This document shows positions 54,814 through 62,143 of a stretch of DNA of 64,000 nucleotides, one piece after another (positions within the stretch are counted from its first letter, which is position 1; every line of letters begins with the position of its first letter). This DNA comes from Brevundimonas nasdae (lineage in GTDB: Bacteria; Pseudomonadota; Alphaproteobacteria; Caulobacterales; Caulobacteraceae): contig NZ_JAEPWN010000001.1 of the NCBI RefSeq assembly GCF_016654005.1, positions 62,001 to 126,000 of the forward strand. The letters are read 5' to 3'. The translations under genes and the position numbers were made by a program. The notes beneath the pieces were generated by a model that did no database searches, was not told the DNA's origin, and saw only the letters and a list, made by a program, of their open reading frames with translations.

Positions 54814-55865
54814 GCTTTGATATCCTTGAAGGCGGTGCGGAGGATGTCGCCGACGAAGGCGTCCTCCTTGAGGAAGGCGTCGTGGCCAAAGAGGGAGGGG
54901 GCTTCGACGAAGCGCCACAGGGTCGGCAGCCGCGCGGCCAGTTCGCGGATGTCGTCGATCGGCACCAGACGGTCGGAGGTGAAGCCGATCAGGGTGACGG
55001 GGGTGGTGATGTTCTCCGGCGTGACGCTGTGGCGATCCAGGGAATCGGACATCGACAGCCAGCGGGCCGGGGTGGTGTGGGTGCGATAGGCCTCGCCGCG
55101 CGCGGTCAGATATTCGCAGATCGGATAGGCCCCGCCGACGCTGTCGGGCGCGGTGGTCTCGAACCGGTCGTTGAACTCTTCGGCGGTGCGGTAGGTGGTC
55201 ATGGCCAGTTCACGGGCCAGGGCCACGCCTTCTTCGGGGCGACCGGCGTCGACGGCGAACTGCAGGATGCGGCGCTGGATGCCGCGCCAGGCGGTGGCCT
55301 GCGGATGGGCGCGGTGGGCGGCGGAGACGACGATCAGTTGCTCGGCCCAGTCGGGGTAGAGCTCGGCGAAGGCCAGGGCGACCATGCCGCCATACGAACA
55401 GCCGACGAAGGCGGAGACGCGCTCGATCTTCAGATGGTTCAGCACCAGGCCCAGCAGGCGGGCCTGATCCTGGGTGGTGATGGTGACGGGGGTGTCCAGG
55501 AACTCGGCGCCGGGCGCGAAATCCACGGCCAGGACCTGATAGCGCGACAGGTCGATGGGGCCGCGCACCGACACGGCGCCTGACCACCAGCCCAGGCCGT
55601 TGGTCTCGGTCCGGTGGACGAAACGACCGGCTGAAATGCCGCCGGCGACGACCACGACAGGCGCGCCTGCACGGCCGTGCAGACGGCCTACGATGTTGGG
55701 CTGGTTCAGTTTTTTGCCTGAGGCCAGGCGGAAGTCGGCGGGAATGGCGACGATGACGTCACGTGCGCCGCCCCGTTCGCGGACGGGGGCGTCAATCGGC
55801 TCCACCCGACAGTCGGGGTCTTCCAGCAGGGATGTTTCAGCAAGGGTCATCATCGTCTTCCGCAT
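54810..55865 (-). CDS. metX: Homoserine O-acyltransferase, MetX family
   Basis: A 351-residue alpha/beta hydrolase. The nucleophile Ser157 lies in FVGCSYGGMVAL, an oxyanion region reads VVVAGGISAGRF, and the late Asp (GFTSDRLVPIDD) and His (FGHDAFLKED) complete the triad. It activates homoserine with acetyl- or succinyl-CoA for methionine synthesis; the acyl donor cannot be read with confidence. ATG 55863-55865 has GAGG seven bases upstream. A second choice is the double ATG at 55848-55853 with GGAAG. The gene sits directly behind the SAM-I riboswitch. Confidence 0.92.
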   Translation of the reverse strand: MRKTMMTLAETSLLEDPDCRVEPIDAPVRERGGARDVIVAIPADFRLASGKKLNQPNIVGRLHGRAGAPVVVVAGGISAGRFVHRTETNGLGWWSGAVSVRGPIDLSRYQVLAVDFAPGAEFLDTPVTITTQDQARLLGLVLNHLKIERVSAFVGCSYGGMVALAFAELYPDWAEQLIVVSAAHRAHPQATAWRGIQRRILQFAVDAGRPEEGVALARELAMTTYRTAEEFNDRFETTAPDSVGGAYPICEYLTARGEAYRTHTTPARWLSMSDSLDRHSVTPENITTPVTLIGFTSDRLVPIDDIRELAARLPTLWRFVEAPSLFGHDAFLKEDAFVGDILRTAFKDIKA

Positions 55866-55931
55866 CGTCTCGCCTCAGCAAGTTCTCGATGCGGTGACAG
55901 ATCGTGGAGCGTCGCCTCGTCGATGCTCCAC
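55862..55931 (-). promoter_or_regulatory. Likely expression platform of the SAM riboswitch
   Basis: Between aptamer and metX two hairpins can form: GTGGAGC/GCTCCAC (55904-55910 with 55925-55931), which shares three bases with aptamer helix P1, and GCATCG/CGATGC (55862-55867 with 55887-55892), whose arm contains the first ATG and whose loop holds the GAGG ribosome site. There is no T tract, so control is probably at translation. Confidence 0.55.
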
Positions 55932-56042
55932 TCATCTCTCGCGGCCCGAAGGACCCCGCAGGAGTTGGCACCGTTTCGGGGGTTAGTCCGATGGTTGCCC
56001 CAGCGTCAAAGGGCCTAATCCCTCGGCTGGTCTTGATGAGTG
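55929..56042 (-). promoter_or_regulatory. SAM-I riboswitch aptamer
   Basis: On the minus strand the 114-base element carries the SAM-I core in order: CTCATCAAGA, GAGGGA, GGCCCTTTGA, GGGGCAACC, ACGGTGCCAACTCC and GAGAGATGAG. Helix P1 pairs CACTCATC with GATGAGTG, P2 pairs CCAGC with GCTGG, and P4 pairs GCGG with CCGC. The kink-turn TGA and the AAC of GGCAACC are kept. It senses S-adenosylmethionine and should lower metX-metB expression when SAM is high. Confidence 0.93.
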
Positions 56043-56171
56043 ACTTTACGTTGGTTGCAGCGCGTCATTTCGTCAAGAGAAAAATTCCACCCCACATTAG
56101 GGATGCTGCGCAGGTTGAAGGGGTGAAATGGACCGAAAATCCCACGCGACGAAAAATTCATCCAAGCGCGC

Positions 56172-56177
56172 TTGACA
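56172..56177 (+). promoter_or_regulatory. Candidate -35 box for the thr leader
   Basis: A perfect TTGACA lies 58 bases before the leader GTG. The expected -10 near 56195-56200 reads TCACCC, which is poor, so the promoter is only half supported. Confidence 0.35.
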
Positions 56178-56229
56178 GGATGGGGGGCGAGCCATCACCC
56201 TAAGGCTCAGATTTAACCGGATCCCGTCT

Positions 56230-56346
56230 GTGCAACAGCGCTCGATCATCGCCGCAACTTCCGCCGTCGCGCTCACCGCGACGCCCTTCGGCATGATTAT
56301 CACCGGTACGACCACCACCATGCCCCCCAGGGCGGGACGAGTTTAG
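56230..56346 (+). CDS. Threonine/isoleucine-rich leader peptide (thrL-like)
   Basis: A 38-codon frame from GTG 56230 to TAG 56344-56346 with eight Thr and four Ile codons. The critical run is MIITGTTTT (residues 22-30). The ATG at 56293 could give a 17-residue version. No good Shine-Dalgarno is seen for either start (a GGA lies near the GTG). E. coli thrL has the same logic, a Thr/Ile run before a terminator ahead of the aspartokinase-homoserine dehydrogenase gene. Here the next gene is a fused aspartokinase-like/homoserine dehydrogenase, which supports the reading. Too short for ordinary gene finders. Confidence 0.75.
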   Translation: MQQRSIIAATSAVALTATPFGMIITGTTTTMPPRAGRV

Positions 56347-56408
56347 CACGCCGGAACCCCGGCAAGGCAGAACCCCAACCCCGCCCGGATCGCCAGGCGG
56401 GGTTTTTT
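56330..56408 (+). terminator. Attenuator: terminator with competing antiterminator
   Basis: The terminator is AACCCCGCC (56377-56385) with GGCGGGGTT (56396-56404), ending in six T's (56403-56408). GGGCGGG (56330-56336), inside the last codons of the leader peptide, is exactly complementary to CCCGCCC (56380-56386) of the terminator arm. A ribosome stalled at the Thr codons would leave it free to form the antiterminator; one that reaches the TAG would cover it. The fused gene starts 40 bases further on. Confidence 0.82.
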
Positions 56409-56448
56409 GATTTGACCCCACGCACCCCACCGAAACCCGAGAAACCCG

Positions 56449-58185
56449 ATGTCCGTCTCACTCGCTGTCGTAGAGAACCCTGAGAAACCGGCCTTAGCCG
56501 CCCAGACCGCCGAGGTCGTGGTGCTGAAGTTCGGTTCGTCCATCCTGCGCAGCCCGGCCGAGGCGCCGCTGGTCGCATCCGCCGTCTATGGCCATGTGCG
56601 GGCCGGGCGTAAGGTGGTGGCGGTGGTTTCGGCCTTCGGCGGGGCGACGGACCGGCTGCTGGCGGAGGCGCGCGCGCTGGGCCTGTCGCATTCCAACGAC
56701 CTGCTGCCCGGCTATGTGGCCCTGGGCGAGGAGAAGTCGGCGGCCCTGGTGGCCATCGCCTGCGACCGGATCGGCCTGGACGCCTGCGCCCTGTCGGTCA
56801 GGGAGCTGGGCATCGTCGCCGAGGGCGAGCCGGAGCATTCGCGCCCCAGCGGCCTGCGTCCCGATCATCTGAAACAGGCGCTGGACCGGCACGAGGTGGT
56901 GGTGGTTCCCGGCTTCGGCGCCGTGAAATCGGACGGCAAGGTGGCGCTGCTGGGACGCGGCGGATCGGATCTGACGGCGGTCTTCCTGGCGGCGGAGCTG
57001 GGTCTGAACAAGGTGCGCCTGGTCAAGGACGTAGACGGTCTCTACGACCACGACCCCAATGATCACGCCGCCCCGGCCCTGCGTTACCGCCGCGCCTCGT
57101 GGGATGTGGCGCGCAAGCTGGGCGGCGCATTGGTGCAGCATGACGCCATCGACCTGGGCGAAAGCCGGGGCGTGGAGATCGAGGTCGCGGCCCTGGACCG
57201 GGCCGACGGCACGGTCATCGGCGAACGCTCGGCGCCCCCCGGCCCTGCGCCCGCCCTGCCGCCGCTGAAGGTGGCGGTCGCCGGTTGCGGCGTGGTCGGC
57301 GGCGGGGTGCTGGGGCGGCTGCTGGCGGACCCACGCTATGACGTGGTCGGGGTGCTGGTGCGCAATCCGAACAAGGTGCGCGACGTGGCCTGTCCGCAGT
57401 CGCTGTTCACCGCCGACGCCGATGAGCTTCTGTCACGCAAACCTGACATTGTCCTCGAAGCCCTGTCCGAGGGCGAGGCCGGTCACGCCCTGATCCGCGC
57501 CGCGCTGGAGGCCGGCTGCGACGTGGCCAGCGCCAACAAACAGGCGGTCAGCCGTGATCCGGGCGGCCTGCAGGATCTGGCCAAGCTCAAGAAAAAACGC
57601 GTCTTCTGGTCGGCCTCGGTCGGCGGCGGCGCGCCGATGGTCGAGACGGTGCGCGCCGCCCGCGCGGCGGGCGAGGTGGTCGGGTTCGAGGCCGTCCTGA
57701 ACGGCACGGTCAACTTCATGCTGGAGCGTCTGGGCGACGGCGCCGCCTTCTCCGAGGCCCTGGCCGACGCCCGTGCGGCGGGCTTCGCCGAGGAGGACCC
57801 TTCGTCGGACCTGGAAGGTCTGGATGCGGCGGCCAAGGTGCGCCTGCTGGCGTTCGAAGCCTTCGGCGTCTCTCCTGCGGTCGAAGACGTGCCGCGCGAC
57901 CATCTGACGGAAGCCACCGACGCCAGCGGCGGGGTGCGCCAGCTGGGCGCCGCCTATCTGAAGGACGGGGCCATCACGCCTTCGGTGTCGCTGAGCGCCG
58001 ATCACGGCGATCCGCTGTTCTCCAACCTGCGGGGCGAGGGCAATGCGCTGAAGGTTTACGGCGCAGACGGCCGCGTCTGGCGTTGCCGGGGCCGCGGCGC
58101 CGGCCGCTGGGCCACGACCGAGAGCATCATGGCCGATCTGGCGGAAATCGTGCGCCTGCGCCGCGCCGATGCAGGCCTGAACTAG
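56449..58185 (+). CDS. Fused aspartokinase-like / homoserine dehydrogenase without ACT domains
   Basis: A 578-residue fusion. The N-terminal amino acid kinase domain (about 22-262) has KFGSS (27-31), VVSAFGGATDRL, LGRGGSD (168-174) and KDVDGLYDHDP (193-203), close to aspartokinases, though KFGGT/S-S is usual. The homoserine dehydrogenase part (about 273-565) has GCGVVGGGV (279-287), SANKQAV with Lys364, LNGTVNFMLERL and SSDLEGLDAAAK with Lys463. E. coli ThrA (820 residues) has two ACT domains between the parts; here there is only a short Pro-rich linker and no ACT region anywhere. The kinase half may be active or vestigial. It is co-directional with thrB (3-bp gap). Confidence 0.9.
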   Translation: MSVSLAVVENPEKPALAAQTAEVVVLKFGSSILRSPAEAPLVASAVYGHVRAGRKVVAVVSAFGGATDRLLAEARALGLSHSNDLLPGYVALGEEKSAALVAIACDRIGLDACALSVRELGIVAEGEPEHSRPSGLRPDHLKQALDRHEVVVVPGFGAVKSDGKVALLGRGGSDLTAVFLAAELGLNKVRLVKDVDGLYDHDPNDHAAPALRYRRASWDVARKLGGALVQHDAIDLGESRGVEIEVAALDRADGTVIGERSAPPGPAPALPPLKVAVAGCGVVGGGVLGRLLADPRYDVVGVLVRNPNKVRDVACPQSLFTADADELLSRKPDIVLEALSEGEAGHALIRAALEAGCDVASANKQAVSRDPGGLQDLAKLKKKRVFWSASVGGGAPMVETVRAARAAGEVVGFEAVLNGTVNFMLERLGDGAAFSEALADARAAGFAEEDPSSDLEGLDAAAKVRLLAFEAFGVSPAVEDVPRDHLTEATDASGGVRQLGAAYLKDGAITPSVSLSADHGDPLFSNLRGEGNALKVYGADGRVWRCRGRGAGRWATTESIMADLAEIVRLRRADAGLN

Positions 58186-58188
58186 ATC

Positions 58189-59133
58189 ATGGCTGTCTTC
58201 ACCCCTGTCTCCATTGACGAGGCCAAGGGCTTCCTGGCCGGGTACGACCTGGGCGAGGTGGTCGAACTGACGCCCATCGCCGAGGGGGTGGAGAACACCA
58301 ACTATCGGCTGGAGACGGCGAACGGACGTTTCGTCCTGACCCTGTTCGAGGGTCGCACGGACGAGGCGTCTCTGCCCTTCTGTCTGGGGCTGACCGCCCA
58401 TCTGGCGGCGCGCGGCTTTCCCTGTCCGACGCCGATCGAAGACCGGGCGGGCGCGTGGCTGGGGCGTCTGAACGGACGGGCGGCGGCGGTGATCGAATGG
58501 AAGACCGGCGCCTGGCTGCGCCACCCGTCAGAGGCCGAACAGGCGGCGGCGGGCGCGGTTCTGGCGCGCCTGCACCAGACGGCGGCGGGCTTCGAAATCC
58601 AGCGCGAGAACCCGGTGGGACCGGCCATGTGGCGACGTCTGGCCGACCGTTGCGCGGCGGGGGCGTCGGGTGAGGACCGCGTGCTGCTGGATCAGGTCGA
58701 GGCGGCTCTGGCGCGGCTGGGTGATGTGTTCGGCGCCGACCTGCCGGGCGGGCCGATCCATGCCGACTATTTCCCCGACAACATCCTGTTCGAGGGCGGA
58801 CAGGTGTCGGCGGTCATCGACTTCTATTTCGGCTGCAACGGCGCCTTCGCCTATGACCTGGCCATCGCCCTGTCGGCCTGGGGCTTCGACGCCGAAGGAC
58901 GGGCCATGCCGGGCGCCATCGCCGCCTTCCAGCGCGGCTATGAATCCGTGCGCCCGCTTAGCGACGCAGAGCGGGCGGCCCTGCCCAGACTGGGCGAGGC
59001 GGCGGCCCTGCGGTTCACCCTGACGCGCCTGCACGACCGCATCTTCCACGACCCCTCCAAACTGGTGACGCCCAAGGACCCGGCGGTCTTCCTGCGCCGC
59101 CTGGAGCACTGGCGCGCGGTCGAAACGGCCTGA
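58189..59133 (+). CDS. thrB: Homoserine kinase, APH-fold type
   Basis: A 314-residue kinase of the aminoglycoside phosphotransferase fold, the ThrB type of alphaproteobacteria and Pseudomonas. Features are the N-terminal GVENTNYRL loop, the catalytic HADYFPDNILF (H-x-D-x4-N) and the metal-binding VIDFYFGC. It phosphorylates homoserine, the step before threonine synthase. It starts 3 bp after the fused dehydrogenase gene, so both share the thr attenuator. Threonine synthase is not in the window. Confidence 0.93.
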   Translation: MAVFTPVSIDEAKGFLAGYDLGEVVELTPIAEGVENTNYRLETANGRFVLTLFEGRTDEASLPFCLGLTAHLAARGFPCPTPIEDRAGAWLGRLNGRAAAVIEWKTGAWLRHPSEAEQAAAGAVLARLHQTAAGFEIQRENPVGPAMWRRLADRCAAGASGEDRVLLDQVEAALARLGDVFGADLPGGPIHADYFPDNILFEGGQVSAVIDFYFGCNGAFAYDLAIALSAWGFDAEGRAMPGAIAAFQRGYESVRPLSDAERAALPRLGEAAALRFTLTRLHDRIFHDPSKLVTPKDPAVFLRRLEHWRAVETA

Positions 59134-59155
59134 GGAATCAAGTCGGCCTTCGCGA

Positions 59156-61330
59156 TCAAATCCGCGAATAGATGAACCGCGGAATGTGGAAGCTGCGCAT
59201 GTTCAGGATCACGCCGGCGACCTTGCCTCCGGCGGATGTGATGCGTTCGATCAGGTTGGCGGCGACGGCGGTGCGGGTTTCCTCGGCCTCCACCACGATC
59301 ACCGAGGCTTCGGCCAGGGGCGCCAGCAGAAGGGCGACGGTCGAGCGGTGCAGGGCGGGCGCGTCGATGATGATGACGGGATAAAGCGGACGCAGGCCGT
59401 CGATGAAGGTCCGCCAGCGCGCCTCAGATATATTGGAGCCCGCGCGGGCCATCGGCGTGGTGACGTGCAGATTGCTGTTCTCCACCTGCAGCACATAGGG
59501 GCTGCTGGCGATCTTGGTCAGTTGCGCGCCTGCCGAATGCAGGCCCAGGGCGATTCCGTCCGAGGCGATGGGTTCGGCGTCGATCAACAGGGTCGGCACG
59601 CCGGAGCGGAAGGCCGAGGCGATAGCCAGGTCCAGGGCGATGCTGGTCACGCCCACGCCGTCTTCGGGACCGGCGACCACCATGACGCCTGATCCGCTGG
59701 GCGTCTCGCGCAGGCGGCGCAGCACCAGGGCGGCGTCGTCGCCGGTCAGGCGCTGCGGCAAGGGCCGCCAGCGGGGCATCAGCGTCTGGTTTTCGTCGTC
59801 CATCAGCGGTACGGCGGCCAGCACAGGATTGCGCAGTCGGCTCTCCACGTCTCGCGGCGTGACCATGACCGGCGAGGCGGCGGCCGAGACGATGATCACG
59901 GCCAGCGCCGCGAGAATGCCGACCAGCAGACCGGCGGCCAGGATCAGCATACGCCCGGTGCGGGCCTTGGTGGGGATCTGGGCGGCCTCGATGACGCGGA
60001 CGTTGGCGTTGGCTCCGGCGATGCTGTTCTGCAGGCGGGTGTCCTCGGCGTTTCCGGCGACGCTGCGATAGGCGGTTTCGGTCAGGGTGCGCTGGCGCAC
60101 CAGTTCGCGATAGCGCGGGCCGATCTCGACCAGTTGGGCCAGGCGCGTGCGTGAGTTGGACAGGGCCTGATCGACCTGGGCCTTGCCCGCGCGCAGGCCC
60201 GCCAGTTCGCCGCGCGTGGTGGCCAGCTGGGTCTCGATCTGCTGACGGACAGGATTGGGGCCGCTGCGGACCAGATCGGTCTGGGACTGAGGCGCGGCGG
60301 CGATCTGGGCCTCCAGATCGGCGATCTGGCGGTTCAGTTCGACCACCAGCGGATAGTCTGCGGCATAGCGGGCGGCGGCGACGCGCTGGCGCTCGCGCAG
60401 CAGCATCAGATTCTGGGTCAGGGCGGTGACCTGCTGGGACCGGGTCTGGTCCGTGTTCAGCGGAATCTCGGGATTGGCCGCGCGCAACTGGTCCGACAGG
60501 CGGTCGGCGCGGGCGGCGGCGGTGGCGATCAACTGCGACTGCGCCGCCACCTGGGCCGTCAGGGCCGTCTGCTGTTGCTGAACGGCCTGAACCTCCTGGT
60601 CGAAGTCGCCGATGGCGTAGCGGTTGGACAGGTCGGCGATCTGGCTTTCGGTCGCCGCCAGTTGATCGGCCAGTTCGCGCTGCTGGTCGGTGACGGCGGC
60701 GCTGTCGGAGCGCTGGAAGATTTCGCGCCGGTTGGCGATGTAGCTGCGCACCAGGCGATTGACGAAATCGGCGGCGACCTGCGGATCGCCGTGACGCAGC
60801 CGCACCTCGATCGTGTTCGACTGCGGCACGTTCTGGATGCTGAGGTCGCGGTCCAACTGCTCCAGGGCGCGGTTCATGCCCACGGCGCCATCGCCGATCT
60901 TGGGATAGACGCGGGCCAGGCCGATGTCCGTCAGGGTCTTTTCGCGCAGCTCACGCGAGCCGAGAATCTCCATTTCCGCATGGACGATCTGGGCGCGGTC
61001 AAAGGTCGGCAGACCGCCGTTCGGATCATCGCCGACCGAGCGGCGGAACACATATTCGTCGCCCAACAGGATCAGCAGCCGCGACTGGGCTGTATAGACC
61101 GGCTTGGCGAAGGTCGCCGCCGCCAGGGCCAGCAGCACAGGGATCAGCAGGGCGATCAGCGCCTTGCGCCAGTGATAGAAAACCGGCGTCGCCAGATCGC
61201 GGATCGTCACCGTCAGACCCTGGTGGGAAGGACGTCGTTCACGCACATCTGTCGGGGTTTGATCGGTCAATACGCGGGCTCTGGGCGGACGGATCCCGGC
61301 GGCCGGGCCGAGGCTGTCACTCCAGCCCAT
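59156..61330 (-). CDS. Polysaccharide co-polymerase with degenerate BY-kinase domain (Wzc/HfsA-HfsB-like)
   Basis: About 724 residues from ATG 61328-61330; a longer start at 61372 adds 14. A Wzz domain lies between two membrane helices (first about 55-77, second about 463-485), with a long coiled-coil periplasmic part. A C-terminal P-loop domain follows. The expected Walker A lysine is missing: the loop reads GPEDGVGVTS instead of GxxxGxGK[ST]. Walker A' (TLLIDAEP) and Walker B (VIIIDAP) remain, but there is no C-terminal Tyr cluster (end RFIYSRI). In Caulobacter the same roles are split between HfsA and HfsB. It diverges from the export lipoprotein gene. Confidence 0.88.
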   Translation of the reverse strand: MGWSDSLGPAAGIRPPRARVLTDQTPTDVRERRPSHQGLTVTIRDLATPVFYHWRKALIALLIPVLLALAAATFAKPVYTAQSRLLILLGDEYVFRRSVGDDPNGGLPTFDRAQIVHAEMEILGSRELREKTLTDIGLARVYPKIGDGAVGMNRALEQLDRDLSIQNVPQSNTIEVRLRHGDPQVAADFVNRLVRSYIANRREIFQRSDSAAVTDQQRELADQLAATESQIADLSNRYAIGDFDQEVQAVQQQQTALTAQVAAQSQLIATAAARADRLSDQLRAANPEIPLNTDQTRSQQVTALTQNLMLLRERQRVAAARYAADYPLVVELNRQIADLEAQIAAAPQSQTDLVRSGPNPVRQQIETQLATTRGELAGLRAGKAQVDQALSNSRTRLAQLVEIGPRYRELVRQRTLTETAYRSVAGNAEDTRLQNSIAGANANVRVIEAAQIPTKARTGRMLILAAGLLVGILAALAVIIVSAAASPVMVTPRDVESRLRNPVLAAVPLMDDENQTLMPRWRPLPQRLTGDDAALVLRRLRETPSGSGVMVVAGPEDGVGVTSIALDLAIASAFRSGVPTLLIDAEPIASDGIALGLHSAGAQLTKIASSPYVLQVENSNLHVTTPMARAGSNISEARWRTFIDGLRPLYPVIIIDAPALHRSTVALLLAPLAEASVIVVEAEETRTAVAANLIERITSAGGKVAGVILNMRSFHIPRFIYSRI

Positions 61331-61444
61331 CCTATATGTCTCTGAGTCGCATGATAAAGGCCAGCGCGGCATTGGCTTTCTTCGCGAAAGTACAGAAAGA
61401 TGCGCTATGCGGCCGCACGCGAGTCGGTCGGAGATGGAGAGCCG

Positions 61445-62143
61445 ATGTCCCCCTGGCGACTATGTGTGATCGCTCTGGCGTTGCTGGCCTCCGCCTGCGC
61501 CTCCACTGGCGGGCGCGACAGCGCGCAACCCTATGATTTCGCGCCCTGGGGGCGGGACGACTACCAGTACCGGCTGGGGGCGGGCGATGCGCTGCGTCTG
61601 TCGTTCATCGTCGAGGACGGGCTGGACAAGGATGTGACCCTGGGCCCGGACGGGCAGGGGGCGTTTCCGGTCGTCGGGCCCATTCCGGTCGGCGGCCTGA
61701 CCGTGCGCGACGCCAGCCAGCGGCTGACCGAGGCCTATGCGCCGGTGCTGCGCAATCCCCAGGTCCAGATCAGCGTCGTCACCTATGGCGCGTCCCAGAT
61801 CTATGTCGGCGGCGAGGTCAAGACGCCGGGCGTGGTGCAGATCCGGGGCGAGATGAACACCGCCCAGGCCATCCTGGCGGCGGGCGGCTTCGCGGAGACG
61901 GCGGGCACGGGCAAGGTCGTCATCCTGCGCCGCGTCGCCGACGGACGCCTGGCCTCGCGCATCGTGGACGCCGGGGCCCTGATCAACGCCGACCAGCGTC
62001 AGGACTTTCTGCTGCATCCTGGCGATCTGGTCTTCGTGCCGCGCAGCCGGATCGCCGAGGTCAATCTGTTCGTGCGCCAGTATCTGAACGGCATCCTGCC
62101 CTTCAACTTCGGCTTCAGCTACGACCTGAACCGCTTCCGATGA
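61445..62143 (+). CDS. Polysaccharide export outer-membrane lipoprotein (Wza/HfsD-like)
   Basis: A 232-residue protein from ATG 61445 with GGAGAG upstream. The signal peptide ends in the lipobox LLASAC (Cys near residue 18). A Poly_export domain (YRLGAGDALRLSFIVE, then PVVGPIPVGGLT) is followed by an SLBB-like domain (QIYVGGEVKTPGVVQIRGEM). The C-terminal helix with LFVRQYLNGILPFNFGFSYD resembles HfsD of Caulobacter. It forms the outer-membrane channel for an exopolysaccharide. It overlaps the flippase gene by four bases. Confidence 0.9.
   Translation: MSPWRLCVIALALLASACASTGGRDSAQPYDFAPWGRDDYQYRLGAGDALRLSFIVEDGLDKDVTLGPDGQGAFPVVGPIPVGGLTVRDASQRLTEAYAPVLRNPQVQISVVTYGASQIYVGGEVKTPGVVQIRGEMNTAQAILAAGGFAETAGTGKVVILRRVADGRLASRIVDAGALINADQRQDFLLHPGDLVFVPRSRIAEVNLFVRQYLNGILPFNFGFSYDLNRFR

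Noticed and set aside
55904-56203. A 99-codon plus-strand frame in the metX/thr intergenic region
   Set aside because: It runs antisense through the SAM riboswitch, with no family resemblance or ribosome site.
56172-56205. Full sigma-70 promoter for the thr operon
   Set aside because: TTGACA is perfect, but no acceptable -10 was found at 16-19 bases; listed only as a -35 candidate.
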